Source of the DNA: Pseudomonas sp. A-RE-19
GTDB lineage: Bacteria; Pseudomonadota; Gammaproteobacteria; Pseudomonadales; Pseudomonadaceae
DNA length: 64,000 nt
NCBI RefSeq assembly: GCF_019956555.1
Contig: NZ_JAHBDQ010000024.1
Span: forward strand, 1 to 64,000
Direction: 5' to 3'
The notes below the pieces were generated by a model. That model was not told where the DNA came from. It was given only the letters and a program-made list of their open reading frames with translations, and did no database searches. The position numbers were made by a program, and so were the translations under genes. This document shows, one piece after another, positions 47,453 to 56,417 of this stretch. The first letter of the stretch is position 1; every line of letters starts with the position of its first letter.

Positions 47453-47671
47453 ATGAATAAACCTGACCTCTGCCCGGCTTGCGGCGCTTCCAACGACTGC
47501 ACCCTGGCTGACCCGCGAACCGTCGATCGTGCCTGCTGGTGCTACGGCGTCAGCATCGATCCGGCGGTGCTCCAGGCGCTGCCCGCCGAGCTGCGCGACA
47601 AGTCCTGCCTGTGCCCGGCCTGCGCCCGGGTCGAGATGCAGTTGCAAGCAGTCGCCTGGGCGATCACGTAA
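47453..47671 (+). CDS. Cysteine-rich CWC family protein
   Basis: A 72-residue protein: MNKPDLCPACGASNDCTLAD, the CWCYG motif that names the family, and a closing CLCPACAR. The paired Cys suggest metal binding; function unknown. The start at 47453 was chosen because the family begins just before the first CPxC. Placed 33 bp before rsuA. Confidence 0.85.
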   Translation: MNKPDLCPACGASNDCTLADPRTVDRACWCYGVSIDPAVLQALPAELRDKSCLCPACARVEMQLQAVAWAIT

Positions 47672-47704
47672 GATGCGCCCCCCTTTTCCCACCGATCCCT
47701 AGTC

Positions 47705-48397
47705 ATGCGCGTTGACCGCTTTCTCAGCAACCTGCCCCGCTTCAACCGTAAGCAGGTACGCCTGTTGCTGGTGGAAAAGCGTGTCAGGGTCGACGGAGAG
47801 GTCGTCAGCGACCCCCACGCCGAGGTGCTCGAGTTCAGCCGCGTGGAAGTCGACGACGAGGTACTGCAGGTCGGTAAGCCGGCCCGCTACTTCATGCTGC
47901 ACAAACCGCCCGGTTGCGTCAGTGCCACCCGCGATCCGCAACACCCGACGGTGCTCGACCTGATCCATGAGCCGGACAAGGAAGACCTGCACATCGCCGG
48001 TCGCCTGGACTTCAACACCACCGGCCTGATGCTGATCACCAACGATGGCAGCTGGTCGCGACGCCTGACCCAACCGCAGACCAAACTGCCCAAGGTTTAC
48101 TACGTCGAGACCGAGCAGGACATCACTGCCGAATACGCGATCACCTTCGCCAACGGGCTGTATTTCGCCTTCGAAGACCTCACCACACAACCTGCCGAAC
48201 TGGTCATCCTCGGGCCAAAATCCGCGCGCCTGAGCATCGTCGAGGGCCGCTATCATCAGGTCAAACGGATGTTCGGCCACTTCGACAACAAGGTGTTGCG
48301 CCTGCACCGCGAATGCATGGGCCCGCTGGTGCTCGACGACGCGTTGAAGCCCGGCGAATACCGGCTGTTGAGCAGTGATGAGATCCGATTGATCTAA
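47705..48397 (+). CDS. rsuA: 16S rRNA pseudouridine(516) synthase RsuA-type
   Basis: A 230-residue pseudouridine synthase. The N-terminal S4 RNA-binding domain (RVDRFLSNLPRFNRKQVRLL) is followed by the catalytic GRLDFNTTGLMLITNDG with its Asp, and the C-terminal RYHQVKRMFG motif. Length and motifs fit RsuA; closely related subtypes such as RluE/RluF are longer or differ in motif context. Confidence 0.93.
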   Translation: MRVDRFLSNLPRFNRKQVRLLLVEKRVRVDGEVVSDPHAEVLEFSRVEVDDEVLQVGKPARYFMLHKPPGCVSATRDPQHPTVLDLIHEPDKEDLHIAGRLDFNTTGLMLITNDGSWSRRLTQPQTKLPKVYYVETEQDITAEYAITFANGLYFAFEDLTTQPAELVILGPKSARLSIVEGRYHQVKRMFGHFDNKVLRLHRECMGPLVLDDALKPGEYRLLSSDEIRLI

Positions 48398-48712
48398 GCA
48401 GGCGACCGCTCAGCAGAAGCTGCTGAAAATTTTACGAAAGATACTTGCGCGATGACGTGACCCCTGCTTGAATCAGGACGTCGGCGCGAAATGTGACCGA
48501 CGAGTCACCAAAACTACTCTAAGAAACTTTTTGCCGGCAGAGAACCCTCAGGTTCCGCATTCCCCCGGCAAACTGCCCGCTTATAACAATACCCGTCGAC
48601 CTGCCTTCAATGGATCGACATGGGCCTTCAAAAATTCCAGGCGTATGCCTACCTGTCACAAAGCTCGTGCAATCTGATTTGCGCGCATACCCGCTTGCCA
48701 GGAGTCTTTGAC
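48398..48712. other. rsuA-phaG intergenic region
   Basis: 315 bases with no gene seen. It probably holds the phaG promoter and a long leader; AGGAG lies 8 bases before the phaG start. Confidence 0.45.
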
Positions 48713-49597
48713 ATGAGGCCAGAAATCGCTGTGCTGGATATACAGGGTCAGTATCGGGTTTACACGGAGTTTTATCGCGCAGACGCCGCAGAGAAGACCA
48801 TTATTCTGGTCAACGGCTCGATGTCCACGACTGCGTCGTTTGCACAGACCGTGAAAAACCTTTATCCGCAGTTCAATGTGGTGTGCTACGACCAGCCCTA
48901 CGCGGGCAAGTCCAAGGCGCACAACCGGCATGAGAAAATGCTCACCAAGGAAATCGAAGGGCAGATCCTCCTTGAGCTGATCGACCACTTCGCCGCCGAG
49001 CACGTGCTGTCGTTTTCCTTTGGTGGCGCCGCCACTCTGGTCGCCCTCGCCCAACAGCCACGGCGCATCGAAAAGGCGGTGATCAGCTCGTTCTCGCCGG
49101 TGGTCAACGAGCACATGCTCGACTACCTTGAGCGCGGCGTCGATTATCTCGGCAGCCGGGACGGTAATCGGGTCGGTGACTTGGTGAACAGCACCATCGG
49201 CAAACACCTGCCCTCGCTGTTCAAGCGCTTCAACTACCGTCACGTCAGCTCGCTGGCCGAACATGAATACGGGCAGATGCATTTTCACATCAGCGACGTG
49301 CTCAACAGCGACCGTCAGTGCTACCTGAACGCGGCGAAGAAAATCAACGTGCCGGTGCTGTTCATGAACGGCGAATGGGACGAGTACACCGCCGCCGAAG
49401 ATGCCAGGCTGTTCGCCGGCCATGTGCAGCACAGCACCTTCAGCACCCTGCAGGCCACCGGCCACTTTCTCGACATGGAGCACAAAGCCGCCTGCCGAGA
49501 CAGCCGCAACGCACTGCTGGGCTTCCTGAAACCGGCGCAACACGATAGCCGACCGCGTTACCACTACGTCCAGGACCACCATGCATTGGCAATTTGA
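48713..49597 (+). CDS. phaG: (R)-3-hydroxydecanoyl-ACP:CoA transacylase/thioesterase PhaG
   Basis: A 294-residue alpha/beta-hydrolase that links fatty-acid synthesis to medium-chain polyhydroxyalkanoate precursors. It begins MRPEIAVLDIQGQYRVYTEF, which I recognise as the Pseudomonas PhaG N-terminus; the frame upstream of ATG 48713 is not coding. The nucleophile region is LSFSFGGAATLVAL, Asp in GEWDEYTAAEDAR and His in ATGHFLDME. RhlA is the related alternative, but the match to PhaG is much closer. Confidence 0.93.
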   Translation: MRPEIAVLDIQGQYRVYTEFYRADAAEKTIILVNGSMSTTASFAQTVKNLYPQFNVVCYDQPYAGKSKAHNRHEKMLTKEIEGQILLELIDHFAAEHVLSFSFGGAATLVALAQQPRRIEKAVISSFSPVVNEHMLDYLERGVDYLGSRDGNRVGDLVNSTIGKHLPSLFKRFNYRHVSSLAEHEYGQMHFHISDVLNSDRQCYLNAAKKINVPVLFMNGEWDEYTAAEDARLFAGHVQHSTFSTLQATGHFLDMEHKAACRDSRNALLGFLKPAQHDSRPRYHYVQDHHALAI

Positions 49598-49606
49598 AAC
49601 AGAGTC

Positions 49607-49653
49607 ATCGCGAGCAAGCCCAGCCCTGTAGGAGCGAGGCTTGCCCGCGAATG
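49607..49653. repeat. Solo REP-like hairpin
   Basis: TCGCGAGCAAGCC pairs imperfectly with GGCTTGCCCGCGA around GTAGGAGCGA. A single REP of the same type as at 34073, directly after phaG. Confidence 0.75.
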
Positions 49654-49759
49654 ACCGTTACGCGGTCCCTGCGTGCGTTCCAACCGGCGCTAAAGCCATC
49701 GCGCATAAAGAAAAACTTCAAATTCGCGCCCACATCTGGTACAAAGTCAGCCGCTCTGA

Positions 49760-49833
49760 GCGGGTGTCGTATAATGGCATTACTCCAGCTTCCCAAGCTG
49801 ATAACGAGGGTTCGATTCCCTTCACCCGCTCCA
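49760..49833 (+). tRNA. tRNA-Gly (anticodon CCC)
   Basis: A 74-base gene with encoded CCA: GCGGGTGTCGTATAATGGCA, anticodon loop CTTCCCAAG giving CCC, T-loop GGTTCGATTCC, and 3' end paired with the 5' end. It is the insertion target of the island; its last 17 bases are repeated at 61006-61022. Confidence 0.97.
49817..49833 (+). repeat. attL of genomic island (tRNA-Gly 3' end)
   Basis: TCCCTTCACCCGCTCCA, the tRNA-Gly 3' end, is repeated exactly at 61006-61022. The P4-type integrase starts about 240 bases further on, as expected for a tRNA-targeted island. Confidence 0.88.
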
Positions 49834-50070
49834 CATTTCCTTTCCATGGTCGTCTATACAAGTCCACGGAACGAATGCAAGTCACTGAGCTGATACGGTT
49901 TTTTCCCTAGCTTCATTCCAGTGACATCCAGCGTAATCCACTGACTACCGGTCCTTTTTGGTACATAAAGTGGTACATCTTTGCGGCCTTTCCCGTTCCG
50001 CATTGTTGCTGGAGGAGCCATCTCCAGGGCATGACCATCGCATCCAACTCTAATTCTGAGGGTTGGACAC
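49834..50070. other. Leader of the island integrase
   Basis: About 237 bases between the tRNA and the integrase start; no gene seen. It is likely to hold integrase arm sites and promoter, but I could not identify repeats. Confidence 0.4.
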
Positions 50071-51927
50071 ATGCTCACCGATTTCAAAGTCCGTCAGGCC
50101 AAAGCCACTGGAAAAAACTACACGCTCAGCGATTCCGACGGGCTCTCTCTGTTCGTCTCGCGTGGTGGTTCCAAGCTGTGGCACTTTCGCTACTCATGGC
50201 TCGGAAAGCGAACCCGCTTCTCGCTGGGCAGTTATCCCGAACTTTCGTTGAAAGACGCCCGCGAATTGCGCGATCAGGCTCGGGCGATGGTAGCCAAACA
50301 CATCAATCCTCGTATTGAACGCAAGCAGAAACTCAACGCCATCAAGATGGAAGGTGAAAACACCTTCATGACGGTCTACGAGAAGTGGCTGAACCACCGC
50401 AGTCTAACCCTCGAAGAGGGACGCCAGACTTCGCTCTCGATCATCCCTCGGGTTTTCAAAAAGGACGTTTTCCCCCAGCTCAAGCGCCTGTCCATCTACG
50501 AAATCACTCGGCCGATGCTGTTGGAAGTCATCGGACGCGTCGAAAAACGCGGGGCACTGTCGGTCGCCGAAAAACTGCGCTCATGGTTAAAGCAGCTGTT
50601 CGACTATGCAATGGTCATGATTCAGGGAATGGAGAATCACCCGGCTACTGACCTGCACGTTGTAGCCGTCCCCCTGCCGCCTGTTGAGCACAATCCGTTT
50701 CTGCGCATGACCGAGCTACCGCCCTTCCTGCAGACCCTGCGCAAGTATCAAGGCCGGCGCACAACTCAGCTGGCGATTCGACTGTTGTTGCTGACAGGTG
50801 TGCGCACCGGTGAGCTGCGCCTCGCCACGCCAGATCAGTTCGATCTGGATCGAGGGCTATGGCTTATCCCGGTAGCCTCGCTGAAGCAGCGCAAGATGCT
50901 CACCGCCAAGAAACGCAAGCGCGCCACTGATGTTCCGCCCTATATCGTTCCGCTTTGCGTACAAGCATTGGAAATCGTTCGCTACATGCTTGGAAGGGTC
51001 AAGACAGCGCAGATCTACCTGTTTCCCGGCGTCACGCGAATCAGTAACCGCATGAGCGAGAACACCGTCAATACCGCCCTCAAGCGCCTGGGCTACGATG
51101 GCCGGCTCACCGCACACGGCATCCGCGCCACAATGTCGACCGCGCTCAACGAACTGGGTTATCCGAAAGTTTGGGTTGATGCGCAGTTGTCGCACTCTGA
51201 TCCCAACCGCATCAGCGCCACCTACAACCACGCCGAGTACGTCGAACAGCGCAGGTTGATGATTCAGGATTGGGCCGACCGACTGGATCTGTTCGAACAA
51301 GGTCAAGTCCAGGCCGCCAGCACCCATTTGACCATCCATTTGCAAGGCGTTCCGACAATTACGGGCCAACACTTCCCTGCCCTTCCAGCCCCAAGCCAGC
51401 ATGTCCCCACCATGCTGGTGACGTCCCCCGAGCAGAACCCGCCAGCAACAATGCCGCTGAGCCATCGACTGTCCTCTGTAGAGATGCCCCACTACGCCAA
51501 ACCCACATTGCCGAAAATCCAACGAGATCGCTTGGAGCTCATGGAGATTTTTGAGGGACCCGAAAACGTGGTCGTGGCCGATTACGCGAAGCTCGCAGGA
51601 AAATCTCGCCGATGGATCACTTACGAGATACAAGCGGGCAACTTGCTGGCGATCCAGTTGGGCAACAAAGGACAACGCGTGCCGGTGTGGCAACTTGAGC
51701 CTTTGAAGCGGCAACTGGTTCAAACGGTCCTGCGACAGACACCCCGCGGAGTGGATGCCTGGGACATCTACCATGCACTGCATCGCCCGAATAAATCTCT
51801 GGGAGGGAGATCATCTCTGGATGCCGTGACGCCACAAAATATGAAAGAGATTGCCAGCCGGTTGGTAGCTCGGTGCGATGCATCGCTGTCGGCGAATGAC
51901 CATCGACCACGACCGTACGAAGGCTGA
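50071..51927 (+). CDS. P4-type tyrosine integrase with C-terminal extension
   Basis: A 618-residue integrase. The N-terminal DUF4102 domain (MLTDFKVRQAKATGKNYTLSD, LWHFRYSWLGKRTRFSLGSY), the SAM-like domain and the catalytic domain are present: Arg in LLTGVRTGELRLA, His/Arg in LTAHGIRATMST, His in AQLSHSDPNRISATYNHAEY with the nucleophile Tyr. Typical members end near residue 420. About 200 extra residues follow: a Pro-rich linker, a helix-turn-helix-like segment (VVADYAKLAGKSRRWITYEI) and a Trp/Pro-rich tail (WDIYHALHRPNKSLGGRSSL) recalling toxin-binding ends of Xre/MbcA antitoxins. Confidence 0.94.
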   Translation: MLTDFKVRQAKATGKNYTLSDSDGLSLFVSRGGSKLWHFRYSWLGKRTRFSLGSYPELSLKDARELRDQARAMVAKHINPRIERKQKLNAIKMEGENTFMTVYEKWLNHRSLTLEEGRQTSLSIIPRVFKKDVFPQLKRLSIYEITRPMLLEVIGRVEKRGALSVAEKLRSWLKQLFDYAMVMIQGMENHPATDLHVVAVPLPPVEHNPFLRMTELPPFLQTLRKYQGRRTTQLAIRLLLLTGVRTGELRLATPDQFDLDRGLWLIPVASLKQRKMLTAKKRKRATDVPPYIVPLCVQALEIVRYMLGRVKTAQIYLFPGVTRISNRMSENTVNTALKRLGYDGRLTAHGIRATMSTALNELGYPKVWVDAQLSHSDPNRISATYNHAEYVEQRRLMIQDWADRLDLFEQGQVQAASTHLTIHLQGVPTITGQHFPALPAPSQHVPTMLVTSPEQNPPATMPLSHRLSSVEMPHYAKPTLPKIQRDRLELMEIFEGPENVVVADYAKLAGKSRRWITYEIQAGNLLAIQLGNKGQRVPVWQLEPLKRQLVQTVLRQTPRGVDAWDIYHALHRPNKSLGGRSSLDAVTPQNMKEIASRLVARCDASLSANDHRPRPYEG

Positions 51928-52033
51928 ACAAATAAGGTTGTGCTGCTGATCGGGTTGTTGGCTGTCCGGCTGAGTGAACCGCGATGAGATGTAGGGGAAC
52001 GGGCCATCGTGCCCCATACCTCGGAGACATCTC

Positions 52034-53194
52034 ATGGCACACCAACACACCCACCAGAACTCGCAAGATCAAGATGCACCGTGCACCACGAGACATACGC
52101 TCACGCTCGATATCCGCCTCACACCCGTGGACCGTCATTGCTGGCAAGTTATGCGCATGCTGCGCTCCGCGGGAGGCCTCTACCCACTGGCGGGAATGGG
52201 GCAGTTGCGCAGCTACCTCACGTGCACCCCTTTAGCAAAGCGCGCCGGGTTCGACACAGCTTGGCGCGCGGTTGCCGTGCTGCGCCTCACGGGCTGGATC
52301 AGCCTGGTGGGGCAGCATTGCGACCCCATGACTGGCAATGTTCTCAACGCGCTGTATCAGGTCAACGAGAGTGCGCTCAACTTCCAGGAGGCCTGTGCTC
52401 TTGACCCTAGCCTGCCAGAGCTTTTACAGACCTGCACCGGCCACAAAAACAGCCATCTCGATCGTCTTTCCAAGCACATCCTGGCAACGCTTGAGCAAAC
52501 GTCCAAAGCCGCCCCCGTTTCTACCGAGGTGCAATGTAACGAAGACGATGATCCGCCACCCTCGACGCCATCGAAAAAACGCCCTCCTGCAAACCAAACA
52601 CCCGTATCCAACAATTCCATGAGTAGCGCGACCGTCACGCAGCAGACCAAACAAGCCCCTCAAATGCCTCCTAAGCCAGACAGTACGTATAAGACGTATT
52701 TGTATAAAAAAGAACGTACGTACCGCGCGCGCACGTGTGAGGAAAGCGACTCACCATCGGCGTCAATGGCATTGCCAGCATGCCTGAACAACGCCAAAGC
52801 CGATCAGCAAAGAGACGTGCTAGCAGCCTTGAGGCGATTGCCGTCACAACATCGCCAGGATGTGCTGGACGAACTGCAGGCACGCAGTCAGGGCGGCACG
52901 GTGCGTAATGTCGTCGCCTATTTCTTCGCCTTGGTGAAGCGCGTATTGGCAGGCGAGTTTCGCTTGTGGGCAGGTCGCAAAAAGGCGCAACCCGCTAACG
53001 AACCTGAAGCGATTCGGCCCGCGTCTCCTTTGCGCGCAGAGGTCTGCGAGAAGCCGCCCGTGGAACCGGCATGGCGCGAAATTGGCCGGCCGCACATCGC
53101 TAACATGCGCAAGATCTTGGCGGGTCCGACGAACGCTGGAGAGCTGGCTACGAAGATGATGGAAGCTAAGGGATGGCGGGCCTGTCCTGCCTAG
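52034..53194 (+). CDS. Probable island replication protein (STY4528-like)
   Basis: A 386-residue protein. The N-terminal part (VMRMLRSAGGLYPLAGMGQL, AWRAVAVLRLTGWISLVG) looks like the STY4528 family of pathogenicity-island replication proteins, a winged-helix-type start followed by a low-complexity linker (about 150-230) and a helical C-terminal part. GGAG precedes ATG 52034. The family call is from memory of motif order, not a search. Confidence 0.62.
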   Translation: MAHQHTHQNSQDQDAPCTTRHTLTLDIRLTPVDRHCWQVMRMLRSAGGLYPLAGMGQLRSYLTCTPLAKRAGFDTAWRAVAVLRLTGWISLVGQHCDPMTGNVLNALYQVNESALNFQEACALDPSLPELLQTCTGHKNSHLDRLSKHILATLEQTSKAAPVSTEVQCNEDDDPPPSTPSKKRPPANQTPVSNNSMSSATVTQQTKQAPQMPPKPDSTYKTYLYKKERTYRARTCEESDSPSASMALPACLNNAKADQQRDVLAALRRLPSQHRQDVLDELQARSQGGTVRNVVAYFFALVKRVLAGEFRLWAGRKKAQPANEPEAIRPASPLRAEVCEKPPVEPAWREIGRPHIANMRKILAGPTNAGELATKMMEAKGWRACPA

Positions 53195-53699
53195 CGAGGC
53201 GCGTCTTTTAAACAGGGCGAACACTTGCTAATGCTTCAAGAGAAAATTAACACCAACATCGCCCCATAGAGCCGACTACCCAGCCAAAACACAGAAGACC
53301 GTCAGTTGATTCCTCAATGACTTGTCAGAAGTAAACATGCTTGGAATTGCGCGTTTAAAAACACCCGCTGTTACCTCAAATAGCCTACGAAACCTTGTGC
53401 CAATGCCTACGACTGAGACAGAATCCGCCGGCTTGTACGGCTATGGGGCGGCCTATATCGTTTTACCTGTCACTGAAAAACAGTGATCGGGTTTGGTAGC
53501 CCGTCTGTAATAGCCGTATGGCAACACCTTATGCAGTCTCTATTTTTGGGGACTCAGCTTTATATGGTGGTCATGCGTGGGGCTCCTTTGCGAGCGCCGG
53601 GTTTCCTATTGCAGCCGGTCTACCAACCCGCGTATGGCCGCCACCCTCGTTTGGTAGCGAGAGTGATGGCTCCTTAAAATCTGCAGTAGGAGTTCATCT
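53195..53699. other. Non-coding region with structured leader of DUF6124 gene
   Basis: 505 bases. The first 270 show nothing. From about 53468 there are hairpins: CACTGAAAAACAGTG, then GGGTTTGGTAGCCC (53487 onward), whose inverted partner CCGGTCTACCAACCC occurs near 53620, and GTTTGGTAGC again near 53650. A frame at 53518-53775 (MATPYAVSIFGDSALYGG) overlaps the next gene and is probably not a protein. TAGGAG precedes the DUF6124 start. Confidence 0.5.
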
Positions 53700-54065
53700 A
53701 TGTTCAAAGTTACGCCCAACCCACCGGATACCGATCCGATCCCCTATGACGCTGCTCTTGAAGCCCAGAATATAAAAACGGCGAAAGACCGTGCGATCAA
53801 CTTCTACCTCACCCCTGGGGCACAGAAGACGTCTACACCTTCGCGTAAGCCCGGCAGAATCTTTCTCGTCGATCCCACCGTTGATGATGAAACGCTGCTC
53901 GTCGAGGCCTGCGAATCGCTGTCGTCCGCCAGTGACATGGCGCGCGATATCGCCGGTTCTGCGGACGACTCACAGCGCAAAGCGATGCTGATGCTGCAAC
54001 AGGTGATCATGTTGAGTGAGCTAGTGGTTAATCGCGTTCTGGATAACTACCGCGTCCCGCGTTAG
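53700..54065 (+). CDS. DUF6124 family protein (copy 1)
   Basis: A 121-residue Pseudomonas-typical protein. It opens MFKVTPNPPDTDPIPYDAAL and has a conserved C-terminal helical half (LLVEACESLSSASDMARDIAG, MLMLQQVIMLSELVVNRVLDN). No signal peptide or membrane segment. The function is unknown. TAGGAG precedes the start. The next gene is a paralogue. Confidence 0.82.
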   Translation: MFKVTPNPPDTDPIPYDAALEAQNIKTAKDRAINFYLTPGAQKTSTPSRKPGRIFLVDPTVDDETLLVEACESLSSASDMARDIAGSADDSQRKAMLMLQQVIMLSELVVNRVLDNYRVPR

Positions 54066-54175
54066 TTGCCAGACAGTTGAGTGAGGGGGGCTTGCCCCAC
54101 TCACTGCGCAGAAGCCGTTAACGGTCGCGACCGTGACGCTTCAATCCTTCTGGCTCTTACTCGGAGTTTCAGCTG

Positions 54176-54535
54176 ATGCCCAAGATACCTGAACCACCAG
54201 TCACAGACCCGACCTCCCCGTACGAATCGATCAATTCGAAGAAGCTCAACGACGCGGCTAACCGCGCCCTCGATCACTACCTCAATCCGGCGGCTTTAAT
54301 CATGGCCAGTACCAATAAACCCGAGCCGATGTATTTGGCTAACCCGGTGTACGACACCGAATCACTGCTGGCCAACGCCTGCGAAACACTGGGTTGCGCA
54401 TCCATCATGCTCAACAATTTCGCCGCGTCACTCGACACCTCACACCGCAAAACCGCTATTGGCATTGCGCAGCTGATCATGTTGGGGGAGTTGGCGGTTA
54501 ACCAGGCGTTGGATAACGTCGAGCTAAAAGAGTAG
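54176..54535 (+). CDS. DUF6124 family protein (copy 2)
   Basis: A 119-residue paralogue of the preceding gene (DPTSPYESINSKKLNDAANR, RALDHYLNPAA; LLANACETLGCASIML; IAQLIMLGELAVNQALDN). The two align across their whole length. It lies 110 bp downstream, without the long structured leader of copy 1, and ends at a terminator. Confidence 0.82.
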   Translation: MPKIPEPPVTDPTSPYESINSKKLNDAANRALDHYLNPAALIMASTNKPEPMYLANPVYDTESLLANACETLGCASIMLNNFAASLDTSHRKTAIGIAQLIMLGELAVNQALDNVELKE

Positions 54536-54573
54536 TTGTCGCATCCGTCTGCGGGAATGCTCTGCAGTGAGAT

Positions 54574-54608
54574 AAAAGGCGATCAGCTCGCGTAGCTGAC
54601 CGCCTTTT
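54574..54608 (+). terminator. Rho-independent terminator after DUF6124 pair
   Basis: AAAAGGCG AT CAGCT CGCGT AGCTG A CCGCCTTTT forms a long stem ending in a T-run. Confidence 0.85.
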
Positions 54609-54613
54609 AATTA

Positions 54614-54979
54614 TCAAGAAAGGGGTTCGGAATAGCGCCATACAGCGTCAAAGTCTTTAGAGTCGCGCCATCCCCACTCTGTCCACGAAAGATCCGCTTT
54701 GCACACAAGCTGCCTGGGCAGGCGTGGCATGGGGACCATGCCGCTTCTGCGCAGGCAGCCGACAAGGCCGAAGGCCGCGTCAGTGCCCCAAGCCGCGGGC
54801 AAATACCTACCTGACACAGCGCCCATAGCTGTCGCCCGGCACGGATGTCTGAGATAGGCCGTCACTGCAAGCCGCAGTGACGGCCCCACGCACGCCCCCA
54901 ACAATACGGGCAACCGTAAGATCCCATTGGGTGCGACGTACATGATGATGGTCGCCTTACACTCACCTGGTAACGCCAA
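54614..54979 (-). CDS. Hypothetical protein, doubtful
   Basis: A 121-residue frame with no recognised family. The last 38 residues (MPRLPRQLVCKADLSWTEWG...) look more protein-like than the start, so a real gene may begin near its internal Met codons. Alternatively the frame is chance. Confidence 0.3.
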   Translation of the reverse strand: MALPGECKATIIMYVAPNGILRLPVLLGACVGPSLRLAVTAYLRHPCRATAMGAVSGRYLPAAWGTDAAFGLVGCLRRSGMVPMPRLPRQLVCKADLSWTEWGWRDSKDFDAVWRYSEPLS

Positions 54980-55448
54980 CGACGACAGGCATCGTGTGTC
55001 GTCATCCCAACAGCGCAGGACCCTGCAAGCGGCTGATCCACCCGAAAGGATGGATGGGTCCCATCCCAGGTATGCCAGGCTCCCTCAGCATACCGACCCC
55101 TACCCATGGGGCGGAGCCAACTTTGTCTCTCGGATTCACTCCTCTATGCGCCGCTGGCGCTCTGTCCCAAGTGGCGGTCCTGTGTGCAATGCACAGGACT
55201 GCCGCAACCTGCCCAATCCCACTCACTTAATTGGAGAACTCATCGACGCTATAAGCCCGTTCATCTCGCACGAACTCCGTTCGGCCTTCCAGCAGGAAGC
55301 AAGACGGACGCCTCATTCGAGACACTGGTGTCTCCTGAACACCACGCCCTTGCCCTCACGGGATCTCGCCTAGCGAGTTGGCATCAACACTAACCAATGA
55401 AACTCAGGACAACGCAACAAGCATCGGCTAATGCCCCGATGGTGGAAT
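54980..55448. other. Stretch without convincing gene
   Basis: About 470 bases before the integrase-domain gene. Overlapping open frames exist on both strands but none has family motifs, a good ribosome site or a consistent amino-acid composition. Possibly decayed coding sequence or regulatory DNA. Confidence 0.45.
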
Positions 55449-56312
55449 ATGGACGACTTGACCTACACCCTGCAGCAGCTTTGCCGGCGAAATCGCGATG
55501 GCAGCCATACCACACAGGCCGACCGTATGCGCTCACTGGCATTGTCCGCGCGACAACTGCGCGAGGCCGGCTTCCGGCAGATGAGGGCCTCCTCGCTTAA
55601 GGGCAAGCACGCCCTTGCATTGCTGGACTGTTGGCAAAGCGAAGGCCTGTCAACTGGCACCATCAAAAATCGGCTTTCTCATCTTCGGTGGTGGGCCGAG
55701 AAGATCGGCAAGGCCGGCATTCTCCCAGCGGACAATACGCAACTTGGCGTGGCTGACCGGCGCTACATTACGAACATCAACAAAGCCCGGGAACTGGGAT
55801 CAGGCCTTGACCAGATTACCGACTCCTACGTGCGCATGAGTCTTCAGCTGCAGTCTGCATTCGGGTTACGTCGGGAGGAAGCGATAAAATTCCAACCTGG
55901 GTATGCGGATCGAGGGGATTACATTCTTCTCAAGGGCTCGTGGACGAAAGGCGGGCGAGAAAGGTCTGTGCCGATTACTACATCGGAACAACGCGAGGTG
56001 CTACAAGCAGCGCATCGCCTGGCGGGAGTCGGATCGTTGATCCCAGCACACAAAAACTACATCCAGCAACGCAACGTCTACGATGGCCAATGCAAGGCGG
56101 CGGGTTTTAGCCATATGCACGGGCTACGTCGCCGGTATGCGCAAAACCGGTATGAGGCTTTGACCGGTTGGAAGGCACCAGCAGCAGGTGGTTTATCAGC
56201 CAGGGAATTGAGTGCAGCGCAGCGAATTGAAGACGCCCATGCTCGACAGACTATCAGCCGCGAGCTTGGGCACGAGAGGACACAAATCACTGCAACGTAT
56301 CTTGGCAGATAG
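55449..56312 (+). CDS. Integrase domain-containing tyrosine recombinase
   Basis: A 287-residue recombinase. ATG 55449 (MDDLTYTLQQLCRRNRDGSH) is preferred to 55431 because of the family-like N-terminus. Catalytic features: Arg in FGLRREEAIKF, Lys in GSWTKGGRERSVPI, His/Arg in MHGLRRRYAQ, and RELGHERTQITATYLGR with His and Tyr. It is of the type often carried inside integrative elements besides their main integrase. Second tyrosine recombinase of the island. Confidence 0.87.
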   Translation: MDDLTYTLQQLCRRNRDGSHTTQADRMRSLALSARQLREAGFRQMRASSLKGKHALALLDCWQSEGLSTGTIKNRLSHLRWWAEKIGKAGILPADNTQLGVADRRYITNINKARELGSGLDQITDSYVRMSLQLQSAFGLRREEAIKFQPGYADRGDYILLKGSWTKGGRERSVPITTSEQREVLQAAHRLAGVGSLIPAHKNYIQQRNVYDGQCKAAGFSHMHGLRRRYAQNRYEALTGWKAPAAGGLSARELSAAQRIEDAHARQTISRELGHERTQITATYLGR

Positions 56313-56417
56313 TTCAGGCTGTGAGAGAGACGAATTTCTTGCAATCCCACAAACGCTTCGTGGCAATACCCGGTTGAATCCACAGTCGTTAGCTGCTTTT
56401 CGCGACAGGCAGCAATC
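56313..56417. other. Gap with IS30-end-like segment
   Basis: At about 56370-56386 the sequence CCGGTTGAATCCACA matches, inverted, 15 bases of the IS30 terminal repeat. No gene. Confidence 0.4.

Noticed and set aside
53518-53775. 85-codon frame MATPYAVSIFGDSALYGG before the DUF6124 gene
   Set aside because: It overlaps the DUF6124 start in another frame and coincides with a region of hairpins, so a leader RNA is the better reading.
54927-55373. 148-codon frame on the plus strand
   Set aside because: Composition is not protein-like (many Pro, Arg, His and Ser), no family motif and no ribosome site.
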